A stretch of 64,000 bases of DNA from Mya arenaria. Lineage: Eukaryota > Mollusca > Bivalvia > Myida > Myidae. The notes under the pieces are model-generated. The model was not told where the DNA came from, ran no database searches, and saw nothing but the letters and a program-made list of their open reading frames with translations. Made by a program: the position numbers and the translations under genes. Shown piece after piece: positions 37,301 to 47,188 of the stretch (positions are counted from its first letter, which is position 1; each line of letters begins with the position of its first letter). The stretch lies in the NCBI RefSeq assembly GCF_026914265.1, contig NC_069135.1:30570738-30634737 (forward strand). The letters are read 5' to 3'.

Positions 37301-39893
37301 ATATTTGATTAGTAAAATACGTTCAGTAGTAAATAGATTTAAAGTTCGCATTCTAAAGAATATAATTTTTGTTAATAGTTTATAATATTGTTTTAATAAT
37401 ATATGTATTCGAAACAATTTAAGAATAATTAGAGCGAAATAAAATATTTATATTCAAGATGTTGGATAGAGAAAAATAAAATAAATATATACGATTGTAT
37501 CCAATTCAGCGGAACACATGTACCGTGTAATCGTGGATCTATTTAATGCGGGCACAGACACAACAGCAACTGCAATGACTTGGGCAGTCCTTTTCCTCAT
37601 GAATAATCCTAAAATACAGCAGAGGTGTCGGGAAGAAATACTTAAGGTAACTGTATACCATTTCATTAAGTTAAGTTTGTAATTGTTTACTGTCTTTCTC
37701 TCACTTTTAAACGAACTTACTAGAAATTTTAATATAATTAAAAGAACAGCAACAAACCCAGTGGCCAAAGGTTTAACGATGACTTTTTTAAATACACACA
37801 GACACTAAACGCGAATCACATAACGTAGAAAACAACACAGACAAAACGCATACTCACACGACAGACACACGAAGTGCGGAAATATATTTTTATTAGCAAA
37901 TCCGCCCGAATCAAATGTCCTAGGTTGTCTCCACTAACGAAAAAAAGTTCCTAGTTTAGATAAAAGTTGATCAATGTCCTGCGAGATTCTGAGCTCATGT
38001 GTATCTATAAACATAAGAAATAGTGCACATTTGTATTATGCTTGTTTTTTTGGAACATATGAACACACGCAGTACAGTGTTTGTTCTTATTCCAATTTGT
38101 CAAAACATTACATTCTTCATGTATGATTTGTTTCTAAGGATATTTTGCTCCACGTGAGTTATTCATAATAGTAAGTACATGTTGTATATATAAACACAGT
38201 ATTATGTTTTGACAGGAAGTGGGTGAAGACAGGCAGGTCCAACTATCAGATAAGGAGAAACTGCCCTACCTTCAAGCATTCATTAATGAAGTGCTTCGAT
38301 TAGGTTCTGTTAGTAAGTCTTTGAGCGTTATTACGTGGATGATTGTCCTCCGGAAATTTTTTTTATAACTGAGTGCTTAGAGGAACAGCTAAACGTAATA
38401 AAAGATAGTGAAAAGTGGCGTTGAAATGTTCTTCTAACAACTGTTTGCTTTATAAACATTCTAAATGAAACCAAGACTATTCATATTTCACAGTTTGTGG
38501 TTCCGGTAAATTTCATTTCTTAAACGTAATCTGTCACTATGACTGGGGTTTAGTGCTGTTAGGCGACTTAATATTCACTAAAATAGTCAAAACGTCTTCA
38601 GCCAAAATCGGGCTTCCTTTAATTAACTTTTAATTAGCAAAACACTTGCGATATGAAAGAGAAGTTAATATGTCCTAGTACATAAACGTTATCGGTAACT
38701 GTTATAAACAAGCTTATTGTATTAAAATTCATAAATTTGCCTTTTCTATTCTTAGGTAAATGACAGGTAACTATAGGATACAGTTTGGGCCACTAAAAAC
38801 ATGTTTTGGAATTGACTTTTATTGGCTATGAACATAACTAAATACAAGTTAAATCACGTTTCTCGCTCCTACAGCCTTTCAACGCTTTCAGTGCTCATTG
38901 ATTTCATTGTAACTCTTGTAAAAGCAATACTATATTTTGCAATTTTCATATGTTTCAACTTATACTTAAGCCCGACGTATTATTTTATAAGCTTTACGTT
39001 GAATGTTTTCAATAAATGAGCAATAACCTAGGACTAAATGGACAATTACCGATCCCACACACTAGTCCATTGCATTATTGTTGTTTTTAAATATGTTGCT
39101 CCTTTAAGTCATTTAATACATATATGCCTATATTATTCTTGAAAGTAGAAAACCATTCAAGTCGGAAATAAAGATTGCAAAACCATAGTCAAAAAAGGCT
39201 GAATTTAGATTATGATGCTGTTTTGCCAAACGGTAAGCCTTTTCAATTGAGTATATTTAACTAATTGCAATGCAATTTGTTTCCTTTTTAAAACACCAAT
39301 AGCCCCACATAGCGCACCATACAGCAACATGGAAGATGTCGAGTTTGAAGGTTACATTATACCAAAAAACTCTTTAGTGTTTTATGGCCTTATTACCCTC
39401 CTCACGGACAAGTCCACCTGGCACGACCCGGAAGTGTTTAGACCAGAACGTTTCCTTGACGACAAAGGCCAACTGAGGAACGAAAAAGAACAGAAGGAAC
39501 ACTTTACACCATTTAGTCTAGGTAAAGGTGAATTTTAATCACAGGAACACATTTTAATCAGATCGAAGAAACGATATGCAAACAAAGCTGTATTGTAGTA
39601 TTTTTGCCGTTATCACTACATTCATTTCCAACCTTAGAGCCAAACACACTTTCAACCATGTTAAGCTAAAACATTGAACTATTCATAATCGAATTTAATT
39701 ATCTATTTCAGGAGCTCGTGCATGCCTTGGCAAGCATCTGGCACGCATGGAAGTGTTCATATTCATCGGAACGCTCATCCAGAGGTTTCGATTTTCAACA
39801 CCTCCTGGTTGTACTGCTCCATCCGAAGATCGCGTGCAGACAGGGGTCACGTGTCAGCCACACCCATTTGAAGTGTGTGCAACACCGGTATAG
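31309..39893 (+). CDS. Cytochrome P450, CYP2-clan-like, intact copy 2 (10 exons)
   Basis: Exons: 31309-31456, 31993-32217, 33303-33423, 33657-33761, 36830-36953, 37121-37271, 37510-37646, 38216-38312, 39303-39521, 39712-39893. Every exon has exactly the length of its partner in copy 1, giving 502 residues. The anchor and hinge [13 protein letters not shown]-helix [18 protein letters not shown] and heme loop FSLGARACLG are all intact. About 55 residues differ from copy 1. They concentrate in exon 2 (13), exon 3 (6), exon 5 (6), the exon 8/9 junction (FSAIA to LGSVT, plus PHSAPYSN) and exon 10 (9), regions that include substrate-recognition segments of P450s. Exon 8 ends in A rather than G before gtaagt. 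Intron 4 carries the 2.58-kb palindrome, which may affect splicing. No broken exon was found. Confidence 0.9.
31531..31760 (+). repeat. Interspersed element in P450 copy 2 intron 1
   Basis: Counterpart of 15014-15250 (aacaagagctgtcata ... ccaaccagctcgacaagtat). Confidence 0.55.
33463..33490 (+). repeat. (CAT)n microsatellite
   Basis: Short version of the array at 16473-16530, at the same place in intron 3. Confidence 0.9.
34020..34043 (+). promoter_or_regulatory. Terminal YY1-like site and donor, left arm
   Basis: AAGATGGCGGC at 34020-34030 matches the YY1 consensus. It is followed by a non-coding leader ending AAAAG|gtgagt at 34043/34044. Together with the acceptor at 34811-34812 this predicts a leader exon transcribed inward from the element end. 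Confidence 0.5.
34831..35334 (+). CDS. Unrecognised basic/acidic ORF of the palindrome, left arm
   Basis: 168 codons from ATG 34831, placed 18 nt after acceptor ctttgcag (34812). The N-terminal ~75 residues are very basic ([19 protein letters not shown], later [12 protein letters not shown]), as in a nuclear-localised DNA-binding tail. There follows CQTDAESSS and then short imperfect repeats of [14 protein letters not shown] in the acidic C-terminal half. The reading frame runs past the arm into the spacer and stops at the start of the other arm, so the true C-terminus (another exon or a lost body) is missing. I do not recognise the family; probably the first coding exon of a transposon protein. 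Confidence 0.5.
   Translation: MVRQKLSLGRYTRKTKHRRFRTSGTCDVLNLSNVYKRKWTKTPIKSPYKSPFYTVRHFSPAKKKVKVARPLFGTSSECQTDAESSSIDNADLELILPNLPEENSSVPEEYYNSVLEENSSVPEEYNSVPEENSSVLENISLLEENSSVTEENTNSFLNLTSSIFLWH
35305..35712 (-). CDS. Mirror ORF of the palindrome, right arm
   Basis: 136-codon frame from ATG at 35712, nearly identical to the left-arm ORF until the [12 protein letters not shown] repeats, then ending ENTAG. Its last ~30 nt overlap the end of the left-arm ORF on the opposite strand. Only a few residues differ (for example TKKT/TRKT, NVSK/NVYK, LYTARH/FYTVRH), so both arms have kept the frame. Confidence 0.5.
   Translation of the reverse strand: MVRQKLSLGRYTKKTKHRRFRTSGTCDVLNLSNVSKRKWTKTPIKSPYKSPLYTARHFSPAKKKVKVARPLFGTSTECQTDAESSSIDNADLELILPNLPEENSSVPEEYYNSVLEENSSVPEEYNSVPEENTAG
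36502..36523 (-). promoter_or_regulatory. Terminal YY1-like site and donor, right arm
   Basis: Mirror of the left-arm site: minus-strand AAGATGGCGGC at 36523-36513, then leader and AAAAG|gtgagt. Transcription would run inward, converging on that of the left arm. Confidence 0.5.
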
Positions 39894-40148
39894 CACCGAC
39901 ATCAATCTGGACAAAATGTAGCTAAAGAATATTGTCTTTCTTAAAATGGTGTTTTTCAATCATGGCCCTCTCCAATACAATACCCATGTCGAATTCGGTT
40001 TGGAATGTCCATGTTAATTCCATGAGCGGATTCTTTTAACTTAAGAGGTGCATACAAGTATTGTAAGAACAAAGAGGTTCTTAACTGTGTTTTTAAACAA
40101 ATCAAAACTTAATGAAACATCTTCTTGTTTCAGCATGTTGGCTTATTA

Positions 40149-40154
40149 AATAAA
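40149..40154 (+). terminator. Poly(A) signal of P450 copy 2
   Basis: AATAAA ~256 nt after the stop, at the position conserved with copy 1. Confidence 0.65.
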
Positions 40155-40324
40155 AAGATCAATAAGCTATTTCTAAAGCAGGTGTCATGAATCTAGCCTA
40201 AGGGTAGTTTATCTATCATTGCACACTTACTATTTTTACAAGAATTGCCGACCAACTCGGCCTGCAATGGTTATAAATATAAGATGCATACAATTATATT
40301 GATTTTATTGTAGTCGTTTTTTGA

Positions 40325-41920
40325 CGTCGCGTGGAAACACTACGACAGTTTAGGATAGGTCTCAATGTTGTACTATGGAGGGTCACGTGATTATAATTGG
40401 CCACCCAAATTTATTATTGTAAAATTAAAATATAAAATATGTTTGATAAAAAAAACCCTTTATAAACAAACAATTGCACAAAATGATTAACGTAAAAGGA
40501 AACGTTTGTCTTATACCGTTATTACAAACCTCTTGGTTAACGAACCTAAGGACCCGATTCATCAAAGCTCAGGGAAAAACGTTTCGGGGGATTTTTTCTT
40601 ATTTAAAATAATCGGAATTATAATAAATGGGTAAACTTGAAAAGTCAATAACCATTCATTACATATACTACTATCAATGATATCATGTAGAAACTGTACG
40701 TAAACCAAAAATATTACATACGCTCACACGATGACCCGTCAGCCAATCAAATCGCAGGAATTTTAGTTAAGATTCTTCCGGTTTGAGTTTACCCACAAGA
40801 AGACTTGTGGTCTAACGGGTCGGTGGAATTACCGGAAAACCGAAAAAAAGGAAAACACTTTAATGTTCATAAGTATATACAATAGAGTATGCGAAGAGGA
40901 TTGATGCGGCTGGGGTTCATACTATTTTGTGTTGGAGGGGTGTGTAACATATACCAACATATTAACATTCTTACACAGTCGTAGGTGCTGATATTGTCAG
41001 TACAGTGAGCGAGCAGAGTCTGGTATTATTTAAATTACATGATAAGTACAATACTTCGTCTTAGTAACAACTTCTAAAGATTTTTCCTATCAAGCTAGAT
41101 TAATTATAACATGTTAACCAACTACACGCCAATGTACCATGCTGTTATTCCCATGTATATAATGCTACTTACAAATTTGCTATTGAAATGTAAATGAGTA
41201 TAATTTAAGGAATATTCTTGAAAGAACTAACCATTATACAGTGGTATGTCAACTAGCGGAACTGTGTGTATGTGGATTGCCCGTACAGAAGGGGGAAACT
41301 AGTTAATTTTATCACTGTGTTCAGTGCTCAAATCCATCTTACTTTTGTAATTGTATGCATGAGTTTAAAAAAGAACAGCCTTTGTAAATACTTCTTCCAT
41401 TATTTGTACCTATTTTAAACTATATGCTTTTACTTCCAGGTTACACGCTCATTTTTATGTTTGGATATGTTATGTATGTTTGTTATTCATGTCTTCTTTT
41501 AGTAAAAGTCCATTAAGTTATCAATAATTTAATTCTTAGATTTTTCTCACATTGGAGTAAAAATAATATTATAATTGTACACCACCCTAAAATTGTCGAA
41601 GTGATCTTTTCACTGGTCGACATATAGACCTTAACGGTCAATGTCGTGGTAACCTTATGATTACCTTCAGCTTAAAATCGGTTTCCGATCTATATATAAA
41701 CAATGCTTTAATCCACATACCTCAAACTTGGTATCCTGATTTAATGCATCGGCTTCCTTTTAGTCCTGCTCCAAAAAACATTCGGTACGTCTTTGATGCT
41801 TTGCATCAAAATTCATCTTGTTTGTAGGCGGTAAAAGGAAAAAAAAATGTTGACGGCCCTACGCGAGTTTCTCCCTTTAATATAAAAATAGTAACATTTT
41901 TCCTATAACCTTATGTTTTA
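40325..41920. other. 1.6-kb block unique to unit 2
   Basis: Unit 1 passes directly from 'ttgtaatcgtttt' (near 20490) through ~100 bp to 'aatctgaatggaagaat' (near 20625). In unit 2 these landmarks (near 40310 and 41965) are separated by an extra ~1.6 kb. No terminal repeats, ORF or LINE motif was found in it. Origin unknown. Confidence 0.5.
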
Positions 41921-42082
41921 TACAATGTTTAAACTATTGCATGTTATCTTTGATAATAAACAATCTGAATGGAAGAATTTGTTTGCTTGTAAATGAACCA
42001 TGAACCGTTAAAAGAAGTTGCAATATAATTCCATTTACTCAGCCTCGTAGGTAGATTTATGGGAAAGCAGCTGTTAAGAACA

Positions 42083-42975
42083 AAACAAGAGCGGTCACAG
42101 TAAGTGACGAATGCCCCCGAGGTTCTATCCAGTTCAATTGATTATGTAATTACTAATATGCCTACATTCAGGAAGGGCTATCATAAAGTATACGCATATG
42201 CCGCCCCCCCCCTCATGATGGTTGACGTCAAGCGTGGAGGAGTGATGCAGTGAGAGTAAGGGACGTGGATTATGTAGCCGACACTTCTTATTTATGTACC
42301 GAACACATGTGCAATGCAACCTTAAACTATCTCAAAAAATATAAAGCTACAGCCCGTACGTAGATTCTTAATCTATATGCAGCATTTCACAGATATTAAA
42401 CTCTAAATATGACCTTGACCTTTTAGGTATGGGCGTAGGTCCTGCATGCGAAACGTCGTCTTGATGTACCGAACAAATGTGCAAAATATTTTTCTTTAAA
42501 TCGATCCATGCATAACAAGGTTGCAGCCCGGACACAACCAACTAACTATACTGCATATGCATAAATGCAGCATTCAGCATATTTGCAAAGAAATTATGAA
42601 ATCCCTCCCTGCATGACAAAGTTTCAACCCAGACATGACCAGCTATACTCTATGTGCAATATGCAGCATCTGTTAATGATTAAACTCCAAAGTGTGACCT
42701 TGAACTTTCATGTCTAACAAGGGTCTTGTACACGACCTATCACACTAACGTGGTGAACACATTTGCCAGTTTAAATTCAAAATCCAACTGTGCATGGCAA
42801 CGTTACTGCCCGGAATCGATCAATTGCACTGTTAATTCATTTATGCTGCATTTCATCATGAAAAACCTTTAAGTGTGAATTGAACCACTTTAAACAAAGG
42901 TAGGGACGTGGGTCTTTATGTTATGAACACCTTTACCAATTAATTTTAAAATCCCTTTCTGTATGGCACCCTTAC
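42083..42975 (+). repeat. Degenerate tandem composite repeat, bivalve type, copy in unit 2
   Basis: Counterpart of 20736-21560: opening aaaacaagagcggtcacagt, then about four modules with 'tgaccttgacctt', 'gggtcttgtacacgacctat', 'gaacacatttgccagttt' and 'cagcccggacacaacc' blocks. Confidence 0.65.
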
Positions 42976-43462
42976 TAGCACTATTCTAGATCCCAATACA
43001 AGAACAGCTCTCGCTCAGTTCCAAATTGGATTGTAGAACACAGGAAAAAAACGTTTTATTGCCGGTTTTGGAGCATCAAGTTTAAGAATATTTCGAACAT
43101 CAAGTTCAAGAATATTTTGAGGACAATAAGTTCTAGAACTTGATGTTTTATAACCGGCCCTTTAACGTTCATGCAATGTTCCAGAATACAATTCTTGAAG
43201 TAGCAAAAATTTTTACTATGTGTGATAATTGATTTGCCAAAATCTCAAAAAATGATATGCCATCGAACCTAGTTCAATCGCCACAAGGCTAAGCTTCAAC
43301 TAGAGTCTTAAATTACAAATACCCCCCCCCCCCAAGTTTTATTCAACATACAGTTGACAGAGATCCTCAGGGAAGGTTGCTTGTCGTTTCATTTTGATTT
43401 TTAAGTCATGGTATAACATTATTCTTTGTTCAATCATAATAAAACCCTTAACATCATCTTTG

Positions 43463-44985
43463 AATGTGAAACTTGAAACTTGAAACTTGTTTATTTGATT
43501 AAACGCCTAATTTTATAAATATACTCAATGGCGTTGTACACAGTAATGTAAACAAATATAAAATCGACATCAATACAATTTCATAAAACACACGAAGCAT
43601 ACTTAAGACAGGTAAATGCGACATTATAAAAATAAAATGCGATTGTGTGAAAAATAAAAAAGAATAAGTTAAATTAAAACTTGTATGTGTCTACTATAAA
43701 ACTTGAAAGCGTCATACCCAAAAGCGTCATATACCACAATGTGAGTACTGTGTGGCCCATATTCAAGAGTATCGTAGAATATATTTTTTAAAATATACAT
43801 GAAATAATATAAAAATAAATGTTGAACAAAACAGAAAATGATTTGGGCCAAAACAGTCCGCCCACCAACACTGTGTTTATTTAGAATAATGCATAGTAGT
43901 CCCTGAAGTAATGCGTTTTCAAGTTTTTCTTAAAGCAGTCTGAAGATACCGAGTTCCTGATGTTACTTGGAAGCTCGTTCCAGAGTTTCGGACCAACGGT
44001 ACTGAAACTCCTATCGGCGAAAGTCTTTCTTTTATTGAATGGTATTTTATAACATCCTGAAGTTTGTGTTGAGCGTAGATTGCGCTTGTGTCGTTGTTCT
44101 TCAAGAAGTTCGGTAAGGTACTCTGGAGCGTTTCCAACTGAGCAGCTGTACATAAAAGTTAAAATTTTGAACGTGATTCTAGCTTTCACAGGTAACCAGT
44201 GCAGATCGTATAAAGCTTGTTTGGAACTATCATATCGAGAACGAGATAGAACGAGTTTTACGCACATATTTTGTATACGCTGCATTTTCTGTATGTCGCA
44301 CTGGGCTATCCCATAGAGAATGACGTTGCAATAGTCAAGGTGGGACATGACTAGGGATAACACTAGAATTTCTGTTGCTTCTTTCGTCAAATATTGTCCA
44401 ATGCTCTTTATTCTCATGTAATTCAAAATAGCAGGGCGGCATTTTCTTTTCACGTGTTCTTTAAAATTCAATGTTTCGTCAAGGAACGCCCCTAGGTATC
44501 TTACACAGTTTTCTGCTTCGATGTTATCACCAACAACATTGATTGGCAGTCAGTTGAGTATGACTGCCAAACTTGATAAACTCCGTTTTGGAAGCGTTCA
44601 TCTTTAATTTGTTCTGATTCATCCATTCATTGATTATTAAGGAACATTGTTCGAGTTCATGTTTAGCATTTTCTTCGGTGCTAGGATCGCTCGGGCAGAA
44701 TTGTTTATCGGCAGTGTGATCATCTGCGAAACCATGCACAGTGATAGATGGCGGTATGACGTCGAATAACGTCCCCGCATATGCTAGGTACAACCAAGGG
44801 CCGAGACAGCTTCCTTGTGGGACACTACATTCAAGTGCACGTGACCTGGAATAAGGTGAACTGACATTGACCCTACAAGTTCGAGGACGCAAATAGGAGT
44901 CGATCCAGTTCAGTGCTGTCGAATAGATTCCATACTATTTGTTCAGTACGTCTGTTAGAATGTGACATGTCTCATGTCTATACAA
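43463..44985 (-). mobile_element. LINE 3' half: RT domain end and C-terminus
   Basis: Minus strand 44985-44527 translates to the reverse-transcriptase palm end: YSTALNWIDSYLRPRTCRV, SVPQGSCLGPWLY, then FADDHT (the FADD active-site box) and NQNKLKMNASKTEF. After a frame change, 44471-43881 gives SHLDYCNVILYGI, RIQNMCVKLVL, LHWLPVKARI, LWNELPSNIRNS and a stop, the usual end of CR1/L2-like LINE ORFs. A ~420-bp 3' region ends in (CAAGTTT)n at 43466-43490. It is 5'-truncated and interrupted, so dead. It is inserted in unit 2 between segments that are adjacent in unit 1 (~21840/21900). Confidence 0.82.
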
Positions 44986-45798
44986 CAGCATAAGCTAACA
45001 ATGTGCATACATTTCAAAATTCAATCTCGACTTCTAGAAATAAAATTTCTTCGATGAAAATAAAATTTACAACAATTTTGATTTTTTTTGTGTATGAACT
45101 CATTGTATTAAAAATACCTTAAATGCAAACTGACGAATGGGCGAGTTCAGGACAGAGTATATATAGCACGGAATGTGATTATATGACAATAAACATATTG
45201 TAAAAATTGATGTTAAATAGCCTCAACGGAAACAGTTTAAAACAAAAAAGACCAAATAGTTAGGAGTGTAAAAAGAAATGTCATTCTTGCATAACTGACG
45301 TGCGTTTCCGATTTTTTTTACCGGGCCTTGAAATTTCTGGCGACTCATGCGTATCAACGCACCAGTTCAGAATGATATTTTAAAGGATACTTAATTAAAA
45401 AAAATGAAAGATTAACCAGAGCACAGTCAGAACAAAGCACATCAAATGAAACACCAAATTGAAAACCTCAAAACGGCGAACTATTTGACGTTCACTTTAA
45501 ATTCCAACGAGTTATGACGTGGCCCTTAATAAAAAAAAATGCACGTGCAATTTTAATGAAATTTGAAAAAATAAATAAATGATATCGTCAGAACTTCAAT
45601 TAAATTAAAAATTTTGGTATGCAAAATAAAGTATCGTAAACATGCAAACTTGTTTATGACACTGGGTATGCATTATGTATTATACTGTTCACAAATATTA
45701 CCAAGTGCTATTATCTTATGTCTTGAAGTTAAATTTGTTTAAATGTATTTATCTGCCACAAGGAAACTATGTGGTTGACAAGAATAAAAACATGTTCT

Positions 45799-45929
45799 GG
45801 GGCCTTATTCAATAAATATCTTAGGTTGGCTGTTTTGATTGGGCTAGAATATTAATTGACCAATGGAAGCTCTTAGTTAATTCTCCTTAGATTAAGATCA
45901 ATCTAAGTTGTTTATTGAACACTGCCCCC
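45799..45929. mobile_element. Short MITE, ~26-bp imperfect terminal inverted repeats
   Basis: Ends ggggccttattcaataaata and its imperfect complement (tttattgaacactgcccc). About 130 bp, non-coding; lies just outside duplication unit 2. Confidence 0.65.
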
Positions 45930-46933
45930 TGCTATATTATTGATTGAGCATTACTTGAATAGAAGATATGTCGGACGTAACTTGGCAAATACAATTTAGC
46001 ATATTTAAGTTTTTGATTCGTTGAAAAAAACAGTAAAGAGATGAAACTGTCAAATATTTCTCTCAAGAATATGTCTCTAAAATCACTTCAAAGGTTCATT
46101 ACTTTGATTGTATCATATTTATTTGTTGTAATTAAAATAACTTAATGTCCATGATGTTTATACAAATGGACCAGATATGTGACACCTGACAGTGTAAAAA
46201 CACTGATCTTCCTTTGTTGTGATTATGACCACTTTTTTTTTGGTTGTTTTTGTCAGCATTTTGTTGAAAAGTGATTTTGATATACTATTTGAGTTTCCAG
46301 ACAAGAACTTCACGGTTAATAAAATCAATCTCATTGTCAGAGATCCGTATTACAAAAACAGGCATATTGAAAGTATATTAAATACATGACATGACAACGA
46401 ATATATGGCCGAGCATTTGTTTTTGTAATGAGTTAATACGCAAATATTCGAGAAATTCAGCTTTAAGATAACGTGTGGAAATAGCACTACCATGTCCCTA
46501 ACAAACAGTAAGAAATGTTTATTTTCCATAAACCTATTTAATTACACATACGATTTTTTTTTAATATCAAACATAATTGTTTACATTATTTGCATTTTCA
46601 AAAGTGAGGTACTCATATTTGATAAAAGGAAAAAAATAGAATAATAAAATCAAGAACTAGAATAAAAAAGCTGTAAATATTTTTTTTTATTTCATTAATA
46701 AAACTCCATATATCAACCAAAATCAAGAAAGACAAGTTCGCATTAATTTATTAAGTGTAAATATTTATTTATCTTAAAAGACAGCACCATTTGAAGATGA
46801 ATAAAGCAAGTTTTGTGTATAATAATAAAAATATGCTCCATTATATGCAATTCCAAACTATGTACACGTCAGTGATTATAAACATCATGTAAGTACACAT
46901 TCTAACAGTATCATTAACAATACTACTTTAACA
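45930..46933. other. 3' flank of the GH31-type gene, nothing recognised
   Basis: AT-rich, no supported ORF or repeat. Confidence 0.4.
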
Positions 46934-46946
46934 TTTATTATTTATT
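46934..46946 (-). terminator. Candidate poly(A) signals of the GH31-type gene
   Basis: Two AATAAA hexamers on the minus strand ~245-255 nt after the stop at 47189. Other AT-rich hexamers nearby make the choice uncertain. Confidence 0.4.
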
Positions 46947-47188
46947 GTATCATGCATTGCACTTAATTCAAAACATGATAACTTATCATACTTTGAATCT
47001 TTTTTTATTAATTTTAAAAAGAAAAAAAACTCTGTAAAAATAATAATGCTCTATAGGACACAACAAAAACAAAACAAGAACAACAACAGTAACAATAAAA
47101 ACAAACAACAACAGCTTGTATTGTAAATCACGGTTAACTTCCGATTTAAACGTTCACATTACCAGCACAATTCTAAACATAAGTTATC

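Larger units (their letters stand above)
26321..45675 (+). repeat. Segmental duplication unit 2 (P450 module, ~19 kb with insertions)
   Basis: Collinear with 13098-22580 but twice as long. The extra length comes from a local rearrangement (27415-28230), a LINE fragment (29030-30445), the 2.58-kb palindrome (33984-36561), a 1.6-kb block (40325-41920) and a second LINE fragment (43463-44985). None of these has a counterpart in unit 1, so they arrived after the duplication or were lost from unit 1. Confidence 0.8.
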
